A program made the translations under genes and the position numbers. Under the pieces are notes generated by a model. The model ran no database searches. It saw only the letters and a list, made by a program, of their open reading frames with translations, and was not told where the DNA came from. Shown here piece by piece: positions 12,229 through 23,300 of a DNA stretch of 64,000 nucleotides (position 1 is the stretch's first letter; each line of letters opens with the position of its first letter). The stretch spans positions 744,001 through 808,000 of the forward strand of contig JAGPNK010000012.1 in NCBI GenBank assembly GCA_020746835.1, in the 5' to 3' direction. This DNA is from Stachybotrys elegans. Lineage: Eukaryota > Ascomycota > Sordariomycetes > Hypocreales > Stachybotryaceae.

Positions 12229-12802
12229 CATCAGAAGTGAGGAAACAGGCGTTGTACATTACCTACCATGATGCTCCCTTCCTAGCACATAAATATATTA
12301 AGCATACTTGATCAATCGCTGCACCCGTAATCTACATGCCGAGTACCTCGCCTTCCATAATCAATGCGCTTTAAACAGCAACCTAGGATCACCCTGGTTG
12401 ATGATCCGGGTTGAAACACATTCATATAATATGAAATGGTCCATGAACTCAAGTTTTGACGCGATAGCACACGGCTTTTGCCCATCTTCAGCAGATACGG
12501 GCTTCTGGAGCGTCTAATATGGCTTCCCATCAAGTCGCCCACAGCGATAACAAATCTATTAGCAGTCCATGCCGTTTGTGCAAAGGAACACCGGGTTAGA
12601 CAGTGATAGACATGTCCACGATTGAGAATAAGCGGCTTTAGTAGGCTTCGGGTGTAAATTCTAGACAGCCCTCAAGTCATCGTTCTTAGAAGTGGCCTAC
12701 ACGTACGGTTCAAGATGTGAAAATGTGTGCATATTTTACTTTATTTGTATTCATGCCTTGGTACAGAGTAAAATACCATAGGACCTCTTCTGCCTTGATG
12801 CG
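12229..12802. other. convergent 3' intergenic region
   Basis: This 574-base region lies between the ends of two convergent genes (permease and dienelactone hydrolase). It is AT-rich and presumably holds both 3' untranslated regions. I see no further gene or structured element. Confidence 0.6.
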
Positions 12803-13705
12803 TTATACGAGGTAGTTATCGAACCAGGCAGCAGCCTGAAGAAAGGCCTGCTCCTTGGCAAACTTCTCCTGCTTCTCCGTCTCCTTGCCGCGAACAGCAA
12901 AGCCGTGCTCCACGCCGGAGAAGAGGCTGATCTGGTAGGGCAGCTTCATCTTCTGGAGGATGACTTCAGACTCGTGGCGCTTCTCGGCGGGGAAAATGCT
13001 GTCCGTCTCTGCGGCAGCGATGCTCAGAGGACCAGTAATGGCCTCGAGCTCCTCCTGCGTGACGAATGAGGGGTGGGCAAGGAAACCGCAGTCAATGCCG
13101 CTCTTGAAATGGCGAACGACGTACTGTATTGGGGTCAGTATTTGGGACAACGGGAGAAAGGTGGTGATAATCTCACCTTGGCTCCAATGCAGTAACCGGC
13201 GGAACCGATGCGCTTGAAGCCCAGGCTCTGGAGATGCTTGATTCCGCTGACAATGACAGGGTCGATCTCAGCCGGGGTATGGGGGTTGTTGCCATCAGAA
13301 CCCTTGGCGAACCAACCCATGATGTCGACCTTGCCGGCATTCTCTACCGTGAGCTGGTCGCCGTTGAACAAGTCGGGAATGAGGGTCGTGTATCCGCGCG
13401 CCGCAAAGGCATCGGCCACAAGCTGGTTGTTTTGCCAGATGCCAAAAATGTCTGGGACGAAGAGGATAGCGGCATCGCTGTGGGCATCGCCCTGGGCGCG
13501 GCTGAGGTAGCCCTCAATCTTGCCATCAATCTTGACGGATTCACCTCGGGGCGTACCCCTGCGGGATAGCAGGTTAGCCGCGGGGTAAAGCGACAAAATA
13601 AACCATCCCAAGGCCGCGATAACCCCCCTTGGTGACGGACGGGGCTACTTACTGGTGAATCGAACCAATGGTGGAGCAGCACTGTCCGGTAGGATGGGAA
13701 GACAT
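12803..13705 (-). CDS. dienelactone hydrolase family protein
   Basis: Cytosolic alpha/beta hydrolase of the dienelactone hydrolase family, 251 residues, from exons 13705-13653, 13558-13177 and 13123-12803. The catalytic triad is visible: nucleophile Cys141 in GYCIGA, Asp186 in AETDSIF and His218 in VEHGF, with spacing as in bacterial dienelactone hydrolase. There is no signal peptide. The N-terminus MSSHPTGQCCSTIGSIHQG matches the start seen in many fungal members. Classical members hydrolyse dienelactone to maleylacetate in aromatic catabolism, but most fungal paralogues are uncharacterised, so the substrate is open. Its start is divergent from the unknown membrane-protein gene across a long intergenic region. 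Confidence 0.92.
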
Positions 13706-14880
13706 TGTGAATAAATAGTAAGGATCTGATTTCTCGAATGAAGGCTTCAGACGGAGAGCGTTGTGATGAAGGAGACGCTTGGTATTGTGCAGGATTAAAA
13801 TCTTGGCAACTCAAGGAAACCGTCCGCTCGGGATTTTCCAATCTTGCGGATTTCCGGATCTTGGCCCGCTTCTTTGGCCACCCGAGACAACTAAGATAAC
13901 AATACTCTGCGCTGGCCCCCCTATTTGCTCATTCGATGGGATTCTACGGATCGCGCAGGAGTCCCCGCTGGGTCCACGGGGACTCATGTGACATCATATG
14001 GACGAGAGATTTTGATAGCGAGCGCACATTGACACTGCTTCCTGCTTGGTGTTTGGTCTTTGACGCAGGAGGAGTTGCTGTTTGAGGTGATCACGACAGA
14101 TGTGCATTTCTTGGTCTTATCACCCCTGTTTTTACCGCAACGTAAGCACGCCACTGTCGTAGGGCAGCTAATCAAAGAGGATTCAGGTGCAGCTTCCAAA
14201 ATGAGAATAGCTTCATGATTAGGACCGTTGGGGCGAGTCGAAGCACTAGTCCAATTGACTCTGCCCTTGTCGCACTCAAAATTGACCTCCGTGTGACCTG
14301 GGGCCCTTCATTATGATTGCCAATGCTAATGAATAATGCCTTTTCTCGAGGATGCTTCAAATCCTACACAGAAGTGGCCATCCCGTGTCTCCGCGACGAG
14401 GCAGAACTGAAGTGCCGGACCCAAGACCCGAGTCTCGAACTCTTTGATCTGCGCAGGATCGGCGCGAGCTGATTCGACGATGACTACAGTGGCTGGCTGG
14501 GCAAAATTGCCTTGGTCTTGGTGTCAGAAATAAGCCTGTATTATCCTTGAGTCATATGAACCCCAGGGCTGAGGCTGAAGAGCTAGAGCCCAATCAAGAC
14601 CAACGAGCCAACCTAGGCTGCTCTGGTTGGCTCGCGACGATTTCCCCATTAGCAAGCACACTATATGCTACATGGCTCTAATCGTATTCAAGTTAAAGCT
14701 ATGAAAATCCTTCTGTAGGGCAGAATTTACCCCTAGGCTGCCGTCTGGGAGATTTTGCTATGAATTCTCCCAGGTCCCCACGCTGTGGGCATCACGAATA
14801 CTCCTCTTTTCCTCAAGTTGTCGAGCTTCTTGACAGTTTTCCCCTCTGCCAGACTGATCTACAATCGACGTTGTTGAAAA
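13706..14880. other. divergent intergenic region
   Basis: This 1175-base region separates two divergent start codons and should hold both promoters. No open frame of convincing length or family similarity, no tRNA and no repeat were recognised. Confidence 0.55.
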
Positions 14881-17599
14881 ATGATGTTGACTATAGCCCA
14901 GGCCTCGGGCCTTATTGCCGCGGGTGTCATGGTCGGTACGTACTCTTCCGATTTACTTCCCAAGGGGTAGTTTTGTGGCCTCACAGACATCGACTGGTCT
15001 CTGACCGCATCAAACTGTACAGTTCAGTATCTACTCCCGACTGCCTTGGTCATAGTCCTCGTAAAACTAGTTGGAACCGAGAACACGGCGGCATCATGGT
15101 AAGGCGGCGCCCTGAGAATGTTGGACGAATGGTTAACTGACGATTGACACGTTAGGTCAACTGTCAATCGAACCATCTCGAATACTATATGGCCGCTGCT
15201 GTTGGGCGCCGATTCTACTGGAACACGCAATCGCTCAAATGGAGTCGTTGCCGTTGCATGGACAATGACCATTGGAGCAGCGTTGATTGTCATAGCAGGT
15301 ATCGCTGCACCACTCGGTCTTCGTGACGAAGTTTCTCCTAGCGCTGCCGAACCTGTGTACTTTGAGTACGCAAGAGACCCAACAGCCTGGGGAAGAAGCA
15401 CCCAAGTCCGTCCAAACGCCAGGTTTGGTCGATACTGCGAGTTTGGCCGGCGCATCAATTGCCCAGGACAATACCAGGGCGTTGACTTTGTCGAGACGTC
15501 ACCAGGAAACTTCGAGAGCGTCCAAAACAGCAATTCATCCACTGTCAACACGACCATCCCCTCCAACTTCACTACGATATTCTCCAGTGCGACTTCGGAT
15601 CCTGGCAACACGCTCTCCGGGCTATTCGACATTCAGTATCGTCGCTGGACCGCAGGCTCTGTTGCCATCATCGACCGTGGCCAGCCTCGAGTCCGTGGTG
15701 ACTTCCGATACATGGAAACACTGATCCCTCACGAGACTATTCAGCTCAAGGAAGGTTTGATCGTTGATACAAGAAACAATCCAGGTATCGGGTTTCGAAA
15801 CCACACCGTCCCACTCAACCTCGACCATGGCGGCACCTGGAGCGAAGACCTGACTTGGCTTGAACCCGTCACAAGCTGCGCCGACACCAACTTGACGGTG
15901 GAGATTGAGACGGTCGACACTGAATCCTTCCTTGACAACTCCACTGTCTTCCTTGTTGATCGAGGGGCCTTTCGAGGGCTAGACCTCACAGCTTTAGAGA
16001 CGAGACCGTGGGGCGATAACCAAACACTTGATCTTGCTGGTCGGGCGCACAAAGCTGCGCGCATGTACAACGTCCTAATCGCAGATACCCTCAACATCTC
16101 TCTTCCTCTGAGCCCTCCATCCAGGACCTTGAGAAGGATAAATGTGGAGGACGCCGGTCTTGATTCCAACTTGCAGTTCTTTGGCACGATAGACACGGAG
16201 CTCATCAGCATCAGCTCGATTGCAGGCATTCAGGGTGCAACCGACGACGAACCTAGTATCAGGGTGCCCAGAAGCTTCAGGTCCCAGGACGAAGAGGGAC
16301 GGAGAATGATGTTCGTCTCTAATTTTACAGCGATTGGTAGGCTATCCGCTCATCTTCAGACATGTTTCGGAGTGGCTTGATTCAGCACTGACATGATTAT
16401 CGATAGCACAAGTTTGCAGCGGGTATTACGGCGTGGAAGACTCAATTGATTGGCGAGCGGCCAACATCTCCAATCCCGCTGTTCACTGCGGACTCATCCT
16501 CGGCGCCAGTCCCATCGAGGGCGACGACGGCACATTGACTCTGACCAATCGTGTCACCATTAAGCGGAAGAACATTTACATATGCGCGAGTGCAATCAGA
16601 GCAGGCGTCAAGACCGTCGACTTTCGATACAACGGAACCAGCGGACACCTCGCCAACCTGAGAGTCGAGCGTATTCAAGACAAGGTGTATCCCTCCAACG
16701 ATTCGCGGCCTCTGTGGGCGGTGGAGCAGAGCTGGCCGCAGCGAATGACGTTTGATCCTCTTTGGGGCATGGTGGATGATAGCTACGAGAATGCTGAAGG
16801 GTTATCAACTATGAGATCCGAGAAGCTGTGGGTGCCTGCCGGAGTAGCCCACACAACTGCCTTTGGCACTGCGGCCGGGAGTGACTCCCTGGCCGGCAAT
16901 GTTGCACCGGGTTTAACCATTGCCAACGTGTACATGGGAACTTCGGCCTTCAATCTCTACTCAAGTGACATGTCCTTCTCGCAGGTCGAACGCTTCAGTC
17001 GCTTATCCGCCAACGAGACATCGGTCTCCCAGATCCCCGAACTCATAGCGACGGACACACTTGCATCGCTACTTGTGGGCACCAAGACGGCTATACGGAC
17101 CGCGCCCGTGGAATATCCTGCTTCATTGATGGTCAATGATGCACCCACAGGGCTGTCTCGCGCGAATATCGTGGTATACCGACGTGTGGTACGCTATGAT
17201 TTGCGATATGCCATCCCCGGACTTATTCTGCTCGGCTTGCTGGCTGCAGTCCTTGCCGTCGCCGTATTTAATCTCATATTCTCGAAGCAGAATATGATAG
17301 CATTGGTGAGGGACACCTACAATCAGACATCGACAGGGCGACTAGCTACGTTGTTGCTTTGTCCTGGGAGGAGTGATCCCAAAGAACCGTCGGATAAGTG
17401 GGTTGAGCGAGATGGACGGTTGTTGCTTGCCTTCGGGCGCCTGGGGAATCGAAATGCTGAGTATTTCTTGAGGGTCAGAGAGGACAGTGCTGCAGGCCTG
17501 CTCTCTTCTGAACCGGATGGGAACATGGGTTATACAGGCAAGCACGGTAGTGCCGAAGGGATTATGCCTATTCATATGAGGGATCTTGGCAGGTCGTAG
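14881..17599 (+). CDS. unknown multi-pass membrane glycoprotein
   Basis: I do not recognise a functional family. Exons 14881-14935, 15023-15098, 15156-16336 and 16407-17599 give 834 residues. Hydrophobic segments lie in the first 110 residues (an AQASGLIAAGVMV start, LLPTALVIVLVKLV, then IGAALIVIAGIAAPLGL), followed by roughly 550 residues rich in N-x-S/T sequons with scattered Cys, and a strong late segment IPGLILLGLLAAVLAVAVF, then a cytoplasmic tail of about 120 residues. The topology implies a large glycosylated extracellular domain. All introns are short and phase-consistent, which supports a real gene. Proteins of this shape are common as conserved hypotheticals in ascomycetes. Confidence 0.8.
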
Positions 17600-17884
17600 A
17601 ATCTTAGACAGGGCTTGCAAACGATGTTGACTGCTGAGGACAAAGGGTAGAAGCTTGCATGGCGGATTTGTCTTGGACATTCATGGCAGTACAAAATAAC
17701 ATCGGTTTCCATAAGATGTCAGAGATGCATACATAATTACATATCGTCGTTACTCATTCACCATTGCACTCTCTGGGGCTTTCAGCTAAGAGAAGACCTG
17801 GCATCTGATAATCGATTGCCTAACAAATCTGCTGTGCTTGACTGGGACGAGACAAGCAGGGATTGCTGGTAATATTCGAGTAGC

Positions 17885-19585
17885 CTACTGCTGGCTGCCC
17901 ACGAGCTCGCGCCACTCCTCCCAAATCAGTTTGGCAAAGGTTTCGTTCCTAAGAACCTCGATGCCTGTCATGGCAAGAGTCTTGCCCGAGATCATAGCTT
18001 GTCGATGAGCAAAGTCCTAGCATCCATCAGTCAAAATGCTATCAAGCTGGGGAGGGAATGATCCTACCGTTCCAGCCAGTTCAGTAAAGCCAGAGTTGTG
18101 GTTGGGAGCAGAGCCTCCAATAGGGAAACCTGTTTGGATAGCAGGGACCTTCCACGAGACATTGCCCTACGAAGTTCTCAGTTACTTATACATACCGCCA
18201 TGGAATAGATTAGAATGGAAACATACCTGGTCAGATGATGCTGCGGCCCCGCCAGATTCGATTTCCTTGTCGGGATGGTCATTCTGGAAGCCGGCAGTCG
18301 CATTGTTCTTGGTCGGGTCGAAATATGTCATGTGGTTGTGATAGTACTGATAAGACAGAGCCTGGTTAGGAACCAAGTTCCAGTAGTCTTGAAATCTATG
18401 TATTGTCAATCCAAGTCGGGCATGTGGAAGATATCGAGATGATGGACTTACGGCACCAGATCTACGCTGGTATTTGTGGCCTTTGCCGACGCTTCGACAA
18501 TATCATAAACCTGATCTACCAGCCTACTTCGGCTCTCCCTGTTTTTGAAACATGTGTTAGCGTCTAGGAGACTCGGAAGCGAGTAAAACTTTTCAGGTTT
18601 TTCGTACAGTGTGGATGCTCTCGCACCCCAGACTGCTCGAATATAGTCTGGGATCTGGTTAGGAATCATGCCACTACCATCTACGATGACGTGGTGGATT
18701 CTCTCATCCGGTCTCATCTGCTGCCGGTACAGGGCAGTCATGGTATAAGCACTGACGAATCCATCTAGCGCATTGCGGCCCTGCCATGGGCTGAGCGCGG
18801 CGTGCGCACCGTCTTCGGCAATAATGTCAGTAGGGAAGTCTACCACTCGTAGAAACATCATCACCTACATCCTGTCCAGGTAACGTTGGCTCTCCAGCTG
18901 GCAAGCGAAGGAGCATAGTTGGAATACCAGCTGTTTCCAGGATGGGTCATCAGACTGCAGTCCACATCGTCGTATGCGCCAGCCTCGAGCATCTTGATCT
19001 TGCCGCCGCCTCCCTCCTCGGCGGGAGTTCCAAGCAGACTGCAGAGTCAGCGCGGTACCTTGAGACAAAAGCATCCCACTACTCACACTACGCGGCCCTT
19101 GAGGTTGTGGTTTTCAAGAGCTTCCTTGACACCAATTGCTGCTCCCACTCCAGCAACCGCGATGAGGTTATGGCCGCAGGCGTGGCCAATGCCTGGCAGA
19201 GCATCGTACTCGGAGTTAAAGGAGACGGTCCTTCCTCCACCGTTGCTGTACTCGGCGCGGAATGAAGTCTCAAGGCCGTGAGCATTGCGGGTGACATTGA
19301 AGCCCTGCTCCTCGAGGTAGTCGGTGAGGACTTTGTGGGCATGAAACTCCTGAAATGCGGTCTCAGGATTTTCCCAGATCTAGTCACAGTTAATTGTCAA
19401 CACAAATAGCCACGTTTCTGTCGGTGCGGCTGACTTGTACTAACCTCGCGGTTGAGTGCTCTCAGCCCATCGTCGTTCTTGTCGATGGCCGCAAAGACTG
19501 GTCGGGCAAAGCTGTCTTGGCAGTTGGCCTGGACCAACATACCCGAAGCAAGGCAGAGCCATGAGTACTTGAGAAGGGCAGTCAT
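17885..19585 (-). CDS. secreted M20 family metallopeptidase (ACY1L2-like)
   Basis: Secreted zinc amidohydrolase/peptidase of the M20 family, 454 residues over seven exons: 19585-19445, 19379-19087, 19038-18869, 18812-18452, 18395-18227, 18166-18068, 18016-17885. The start is followed by a signal peptide (MTALLKYSWLCLASGMLVQA). Metal-site motifs are EYDALPGIGHACGHN and GTPAEEGGGG, followed by the dimerisation segment AHAALSPWQGRNALDGF. The set matches amidohydrolase-type M20 proteins of the aminoacylase-1-like-2 group, which cleave N-acyl or dipeptide-like amides. A TATA box sits about 90 bases upstream. Family is secure; the substrate is not. Confidence 0.88.
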
Positions 19586-20676
19586 CCTGGCAAGTCGCAA
19601 TCGTCCCGAGAACAGAGGATGGCAAGAGGAGACGGGGAAGAAGAAGCGCACAGGAGCACGGCTCATATCCGCATCTTTATATAGGTTTCTGATCGGTTGG
19701 CCGACTTCGGCAAGATTCCGACATACATGCCCGACAATCCCGGCTCTTCTGACGGTGTAAATCGGGCCATCGCCAAGGCTCTCAAACAGACTTCGCTGCT
19801 CGTGTCCTGTGCTCGTCTATCTCCCGCGTCTCTATTCGACTCTTGCAAGGCAAACCGTCTTACCAGCATTCCCGAGCGTGTCATATACCGGGAAATTTCC
19901 TAAACTTGTGTATTGCGACTGTAACAACTACAACCTTCTGCTCAAGTTCATCAAGACCGAAGCAGCATATCAACACCCCCTTCTTATCAAGTGTGGGTTT
20001 GACTGGCGATGCTAACGAGCATTCACCCTGGATGTGGAACCAAATAGCGGGGTAACCATACAAAGGGCCATCTTGGTTTTCGGGACATGTCAGTGTTTGT
20101 CCATCATGACTCTTGTCAGGCAAAGTGTTCAATTGTCTCGATTTAAGTATCATGGATATATTGTCCTTTGGGCATTCTCTCTCACAAGGCACGACCACGT
20201 CGGACATATTTCATATAATAGAACCATGGAACGACTTGGCAAGCAAGCATGTTGGTCGGTCCAGGAGAGCGGACAGGCTGTGGAACATGCTAAGTCTACT
20301 AATCTGGGGAACGAGACAAGGGGACAGTCTGTCATACACAAGGGGACTAGGCAAGAATACAGGATGGACTGATAGTGCGATGGCCAAGCAACTGCTCCAT
20401 CTCCATTATGGCTCATGTCCATCTCCGAGCAGGGCCCGACTTCTGTAACAGGAAGGTCAACAGGCCTACAGATAACAAATGTGGGCGATGCCGGGAATTT
20501 GGCCGGTGCTGAGATTGTGAAAGGTTTACGTCACATTTTCCCTAAACTTCTTCCTAGCTATAAGGGCTTGAAGGATGACGGTAGCCTCATGGCGGGGAGG
20601 GCGAGATAAGCCGTGAGAATATGGCAACCCGCATTATCGCAGCACCCGACGTCAAGTTCCATCCCAACCTCGGCAA
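19586..20676. other. intergenic region
   Basis: This 1.1 kb region holds the M20 promoter at its left end and the 3' side of the P450 gene at its right end. Small open frames exist on both strands but none shows family motifs or usable splicing. Nothing else is supported. Confidence 0.55.
19676..19683 (-). promoter_or_regulatory. TATA box of the M20 peptidase gene
   Basis: TATATAAA on the minus strand, about 90 bases upstream of the start codon at 19585. Confidence 0.5.
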
Positions 20677-22321
20677 CTAGTCCCCACGGGCGCAAAAGGA
20701 CGGCAGATGGCTATTTACTCGCTCCCTTTTCCTGATACCAACATAGCATTCATCTGGCTTCTTGGAGAAGCCTTCGTGGGACTCGAGTCTCTCTTGAAGA
20801 AGAGTAAAATCATAACGGTGAAAAACCGTTCCCACAATCAAGGCCAACTCCATATGGGCAACGTTCTGTCCAACACAGGCCCGTGGCCCATAAGAAAACG
20901 GATTAAAACAAATCTTCTGACGCAGCGTCAAACCCAACCATCGATCAGGCCGAAACTCGTCAACATCGTCACCCCATACTTCGGCGTCGTGATGAATGGT
21001 AAAACTAGGGACAGAGAGTACGGTGCCTTTGGGGAAATGCTGGCCGTTGTAGGATACACCAGCCTCTGCCGTGACGATCCTCGGGAGTCCGATGGCCGAA
21101 GTCGAGTGCAGCCTCATCCCTTCATTGATGCAATTCCTCAAGAACCTCAGGTTCTTGACCTGAGAATGCTTTGGAATCGGACCGTTCGCGGGGATGGCAG
21201 CGTCAAGCTCTGCCTGCAGCTTCGAGACAACGGTACCGGGTTTTGCTCTCTCTCCATGCAGGATCCAGTAGATGATGGCACATGAAGTGTTTGAGACAGT
21301 ATCGCTTCCTGCAATAAGCTGTGTGAGAGCCTCGGCGGTCAGCTCCTGGTGGGAAATCGGATTCCCTTGAGGGTCTTTGGCATTGATCAACATTTCCAAA
21401 ATATCATGCCGTTTGTCATTGTCGCTCATATCTTCCAATCCTTTTGTCGCCTCTATTTTCCTCGCAACAGCTTTCTCAGCAATCCCATGGAGGTTTCTGA
21501 CAGACTGTATGCCGCGACTAAAGAATGGGTCGGGAAGATATTTGGCGAATGAACGAATCTCAGGTAACAATCCTAGCGTAGAGCTCACTTCGCCACGTCT
21601 TTTCAAAGTCTCAGCACCTGGGACGCGTATGACTGGCTGGCCATCCAAAGCAGACTCGCACTCATCTCGTCCACGTGCAACCATTCCGAACGGCGCTCCA
21701 AATGCCAGATTGCCGATGATGTCGAACGCAAGGAAGATACACCAAGGCATGAGGTTCACCCTGGCATACCCATCAGGCCCCTGGTCAGCAGCGATTTTGT
21801 CAAGCTGGCTCACCCAACGCTCTAGATTGGTGGTCATATGGGGTTCGAAATGATGCACTGCGCTAGGGGAAAAGGCGTGGGAAATAATTTTCCGTTTCCT
21901 GGTGTGTTCGCTGCGATCGCGAACATTGAAGACGCCGGGGACTCCAGACACAAAAGCATCGTAGAAGTGGCTGGGTAAGGTTAGCAGAGGTGGCGGGCGG
22001 CGCTGGATGAGAAGCCTACTCTTTTAAGAAGCCGTTTCCGTGGGCATAGACGGTTTGCAGACCCTCTGGAGTGGCGATAGAGACATGGTTGAAGCCGACA
22101 CGCACTACCTTGCCGTATTTGCGGTGAGCCCAGTCAACCCAGGCATACTTCTTCCCCTTCCGCGCGCCGAGAGCCAACCAAGTGTTGCTGAACTTGCAGA
22201 TCCATGGCCCAGGGTACTGCCGCAGTTCTCCGTATGTCGTAAAGTACGGTATGACCCAGTAAGAAATAGCCCATAGAGGAGCCAGAATGCTGAAGAGGAG
22301 GATGTAGTGCGAAAGCTCCAT
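20677..22321 (-). CDS. cytochrome P450, CYP53-like benzoate 4-hydroxylase
   Basis: Membrane-anchored monooxygenase of 531 residues; exons 22321-22020 and 21970-20677 with one intron. An N-terminal anchor (MELSHYILLFSILAPLWAIS) is followed by YGKVVRVGFNHVSI, the AHGNGFLKE segment and the RDRSEHTRKRK C-helix, all strongly reminiscent of the CYP53 benzoate para-hydroxylase family. Other P450 hallmarks are AGSDTVSNTSC in the I-helix, EGMRLHS (ExxR), and the heme loop FSYGPRACVGQN with Cys466. CYP53 enzymes convert benzoate to 4-hydroxybenzoate, a fungal detoxification step leading to the beta-ketoadipate pathway. The gene is divergent from an amidase, which could supply aromatic acids from amides. 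P450 assignment is certain; CYP53 membership is likely. Confidence 0.92.
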
Positions 22322-23300
22322 GTTTGCCCCCGTCTTTCAGAGCCGCAATGCTTCAGAGAGCACAATGGAATAAGATGAAAAGGGTGAAAAGAGGGGATGA
22401 GAGACGCGGGCGCGCAAGGAGATGTTATTGTCCATGGTAGCACAAGCAATTTTTTCCTTCCGCCATAGGCCAATGAGAGTGAATCGGGAAATGAGATGGC
22501 AGTACAAAGTTGAGGCTCGCGAAGAGGATGGCCGAAACCCTGCTAATCATCGGGGTTAGCAGTCGGCTTGATGATTGGCTCTTACAATACACTGAGAAAG
22601 CCATAGCTCAGTTGGGAACGCCACGTAATATCACCCTTCCTCGCTTTTGCGTCACGATGTAGCTCCGTCTCTATTTACCACAGGGCGAGGAGAGCTCTCT
22701 GATAATCTTACTTACTTCATCCCTCTTTCTTGGCCTGCTTAATACAGCCTGTCCTCCTGGACGTCGCTAATCTCTATCCCACTGCGGCACAGGGCCGAGA
22801 AATCCCACGCACAGCTTGCCCTCTGGTCAACATGCAAGATTCATCTCCCGTATCAAGAGACATTTATTTTGATAGCAGTGATGCTGCCTATACACACTGG
22901 CGAAGCTACTCGCCGTCTTGCACTTGCATTACGTGAGAAAGAATAAGAGCCCAGATAAGTGCTCTGCCAAATGCTGATGCATCTGCATTTTTGGTCCTTA
23001 CACATTATTTTCCATGTCCAGACTGCGTTTCTACTCAATCAAGTATTCTTTTACTCATTCTTCTCAATGCACTATTGACCTGCAACTGCTATTTGGTTTG
23101 TCCCCCACTCTGCACGATGCCTGTGTCGGAGGAGTTAAAGAAAAGTATTCACTGATAAGGCCAAGCCCTGCGCTTGTTGGTGTCTGGCCACTCATTTCCG
23201 AAATCGGCTCGCGATAGCGTCAACCTCATAGTCTTGCTGAGGGATATGCAGTCTGATACTCAACCCGATTCAACGTCACAGGAGTCACCAGTCACCAGAA
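22322..23300. other. divergent promoter region of P450 and amidase
   Basis: 979 bases between two divergent start codons. It contains the diverged dispersed-repeat copy at 22753-22808. No other gene or structured element was recognised. Confidence 0.5.
22753..22808 (+). repeat. dispersed repeat, diverged copy
   Basis: About 56 bases align without gaps to the right half of the copies at 2472 and 40980 at roughly 80 percent identity. Shared anchors are CCTCCT, GTCGCT, TATCCCA and GAAATCCCAC. Confidence 0.6.

Noticed and set aside
13650..13680. tRNA B-box-like motif on the minus strand
   Set aside because: GGTTCGATTCACC lies inside the first exon of the dienelactone hydrolase and no cloverleaf forms around it.
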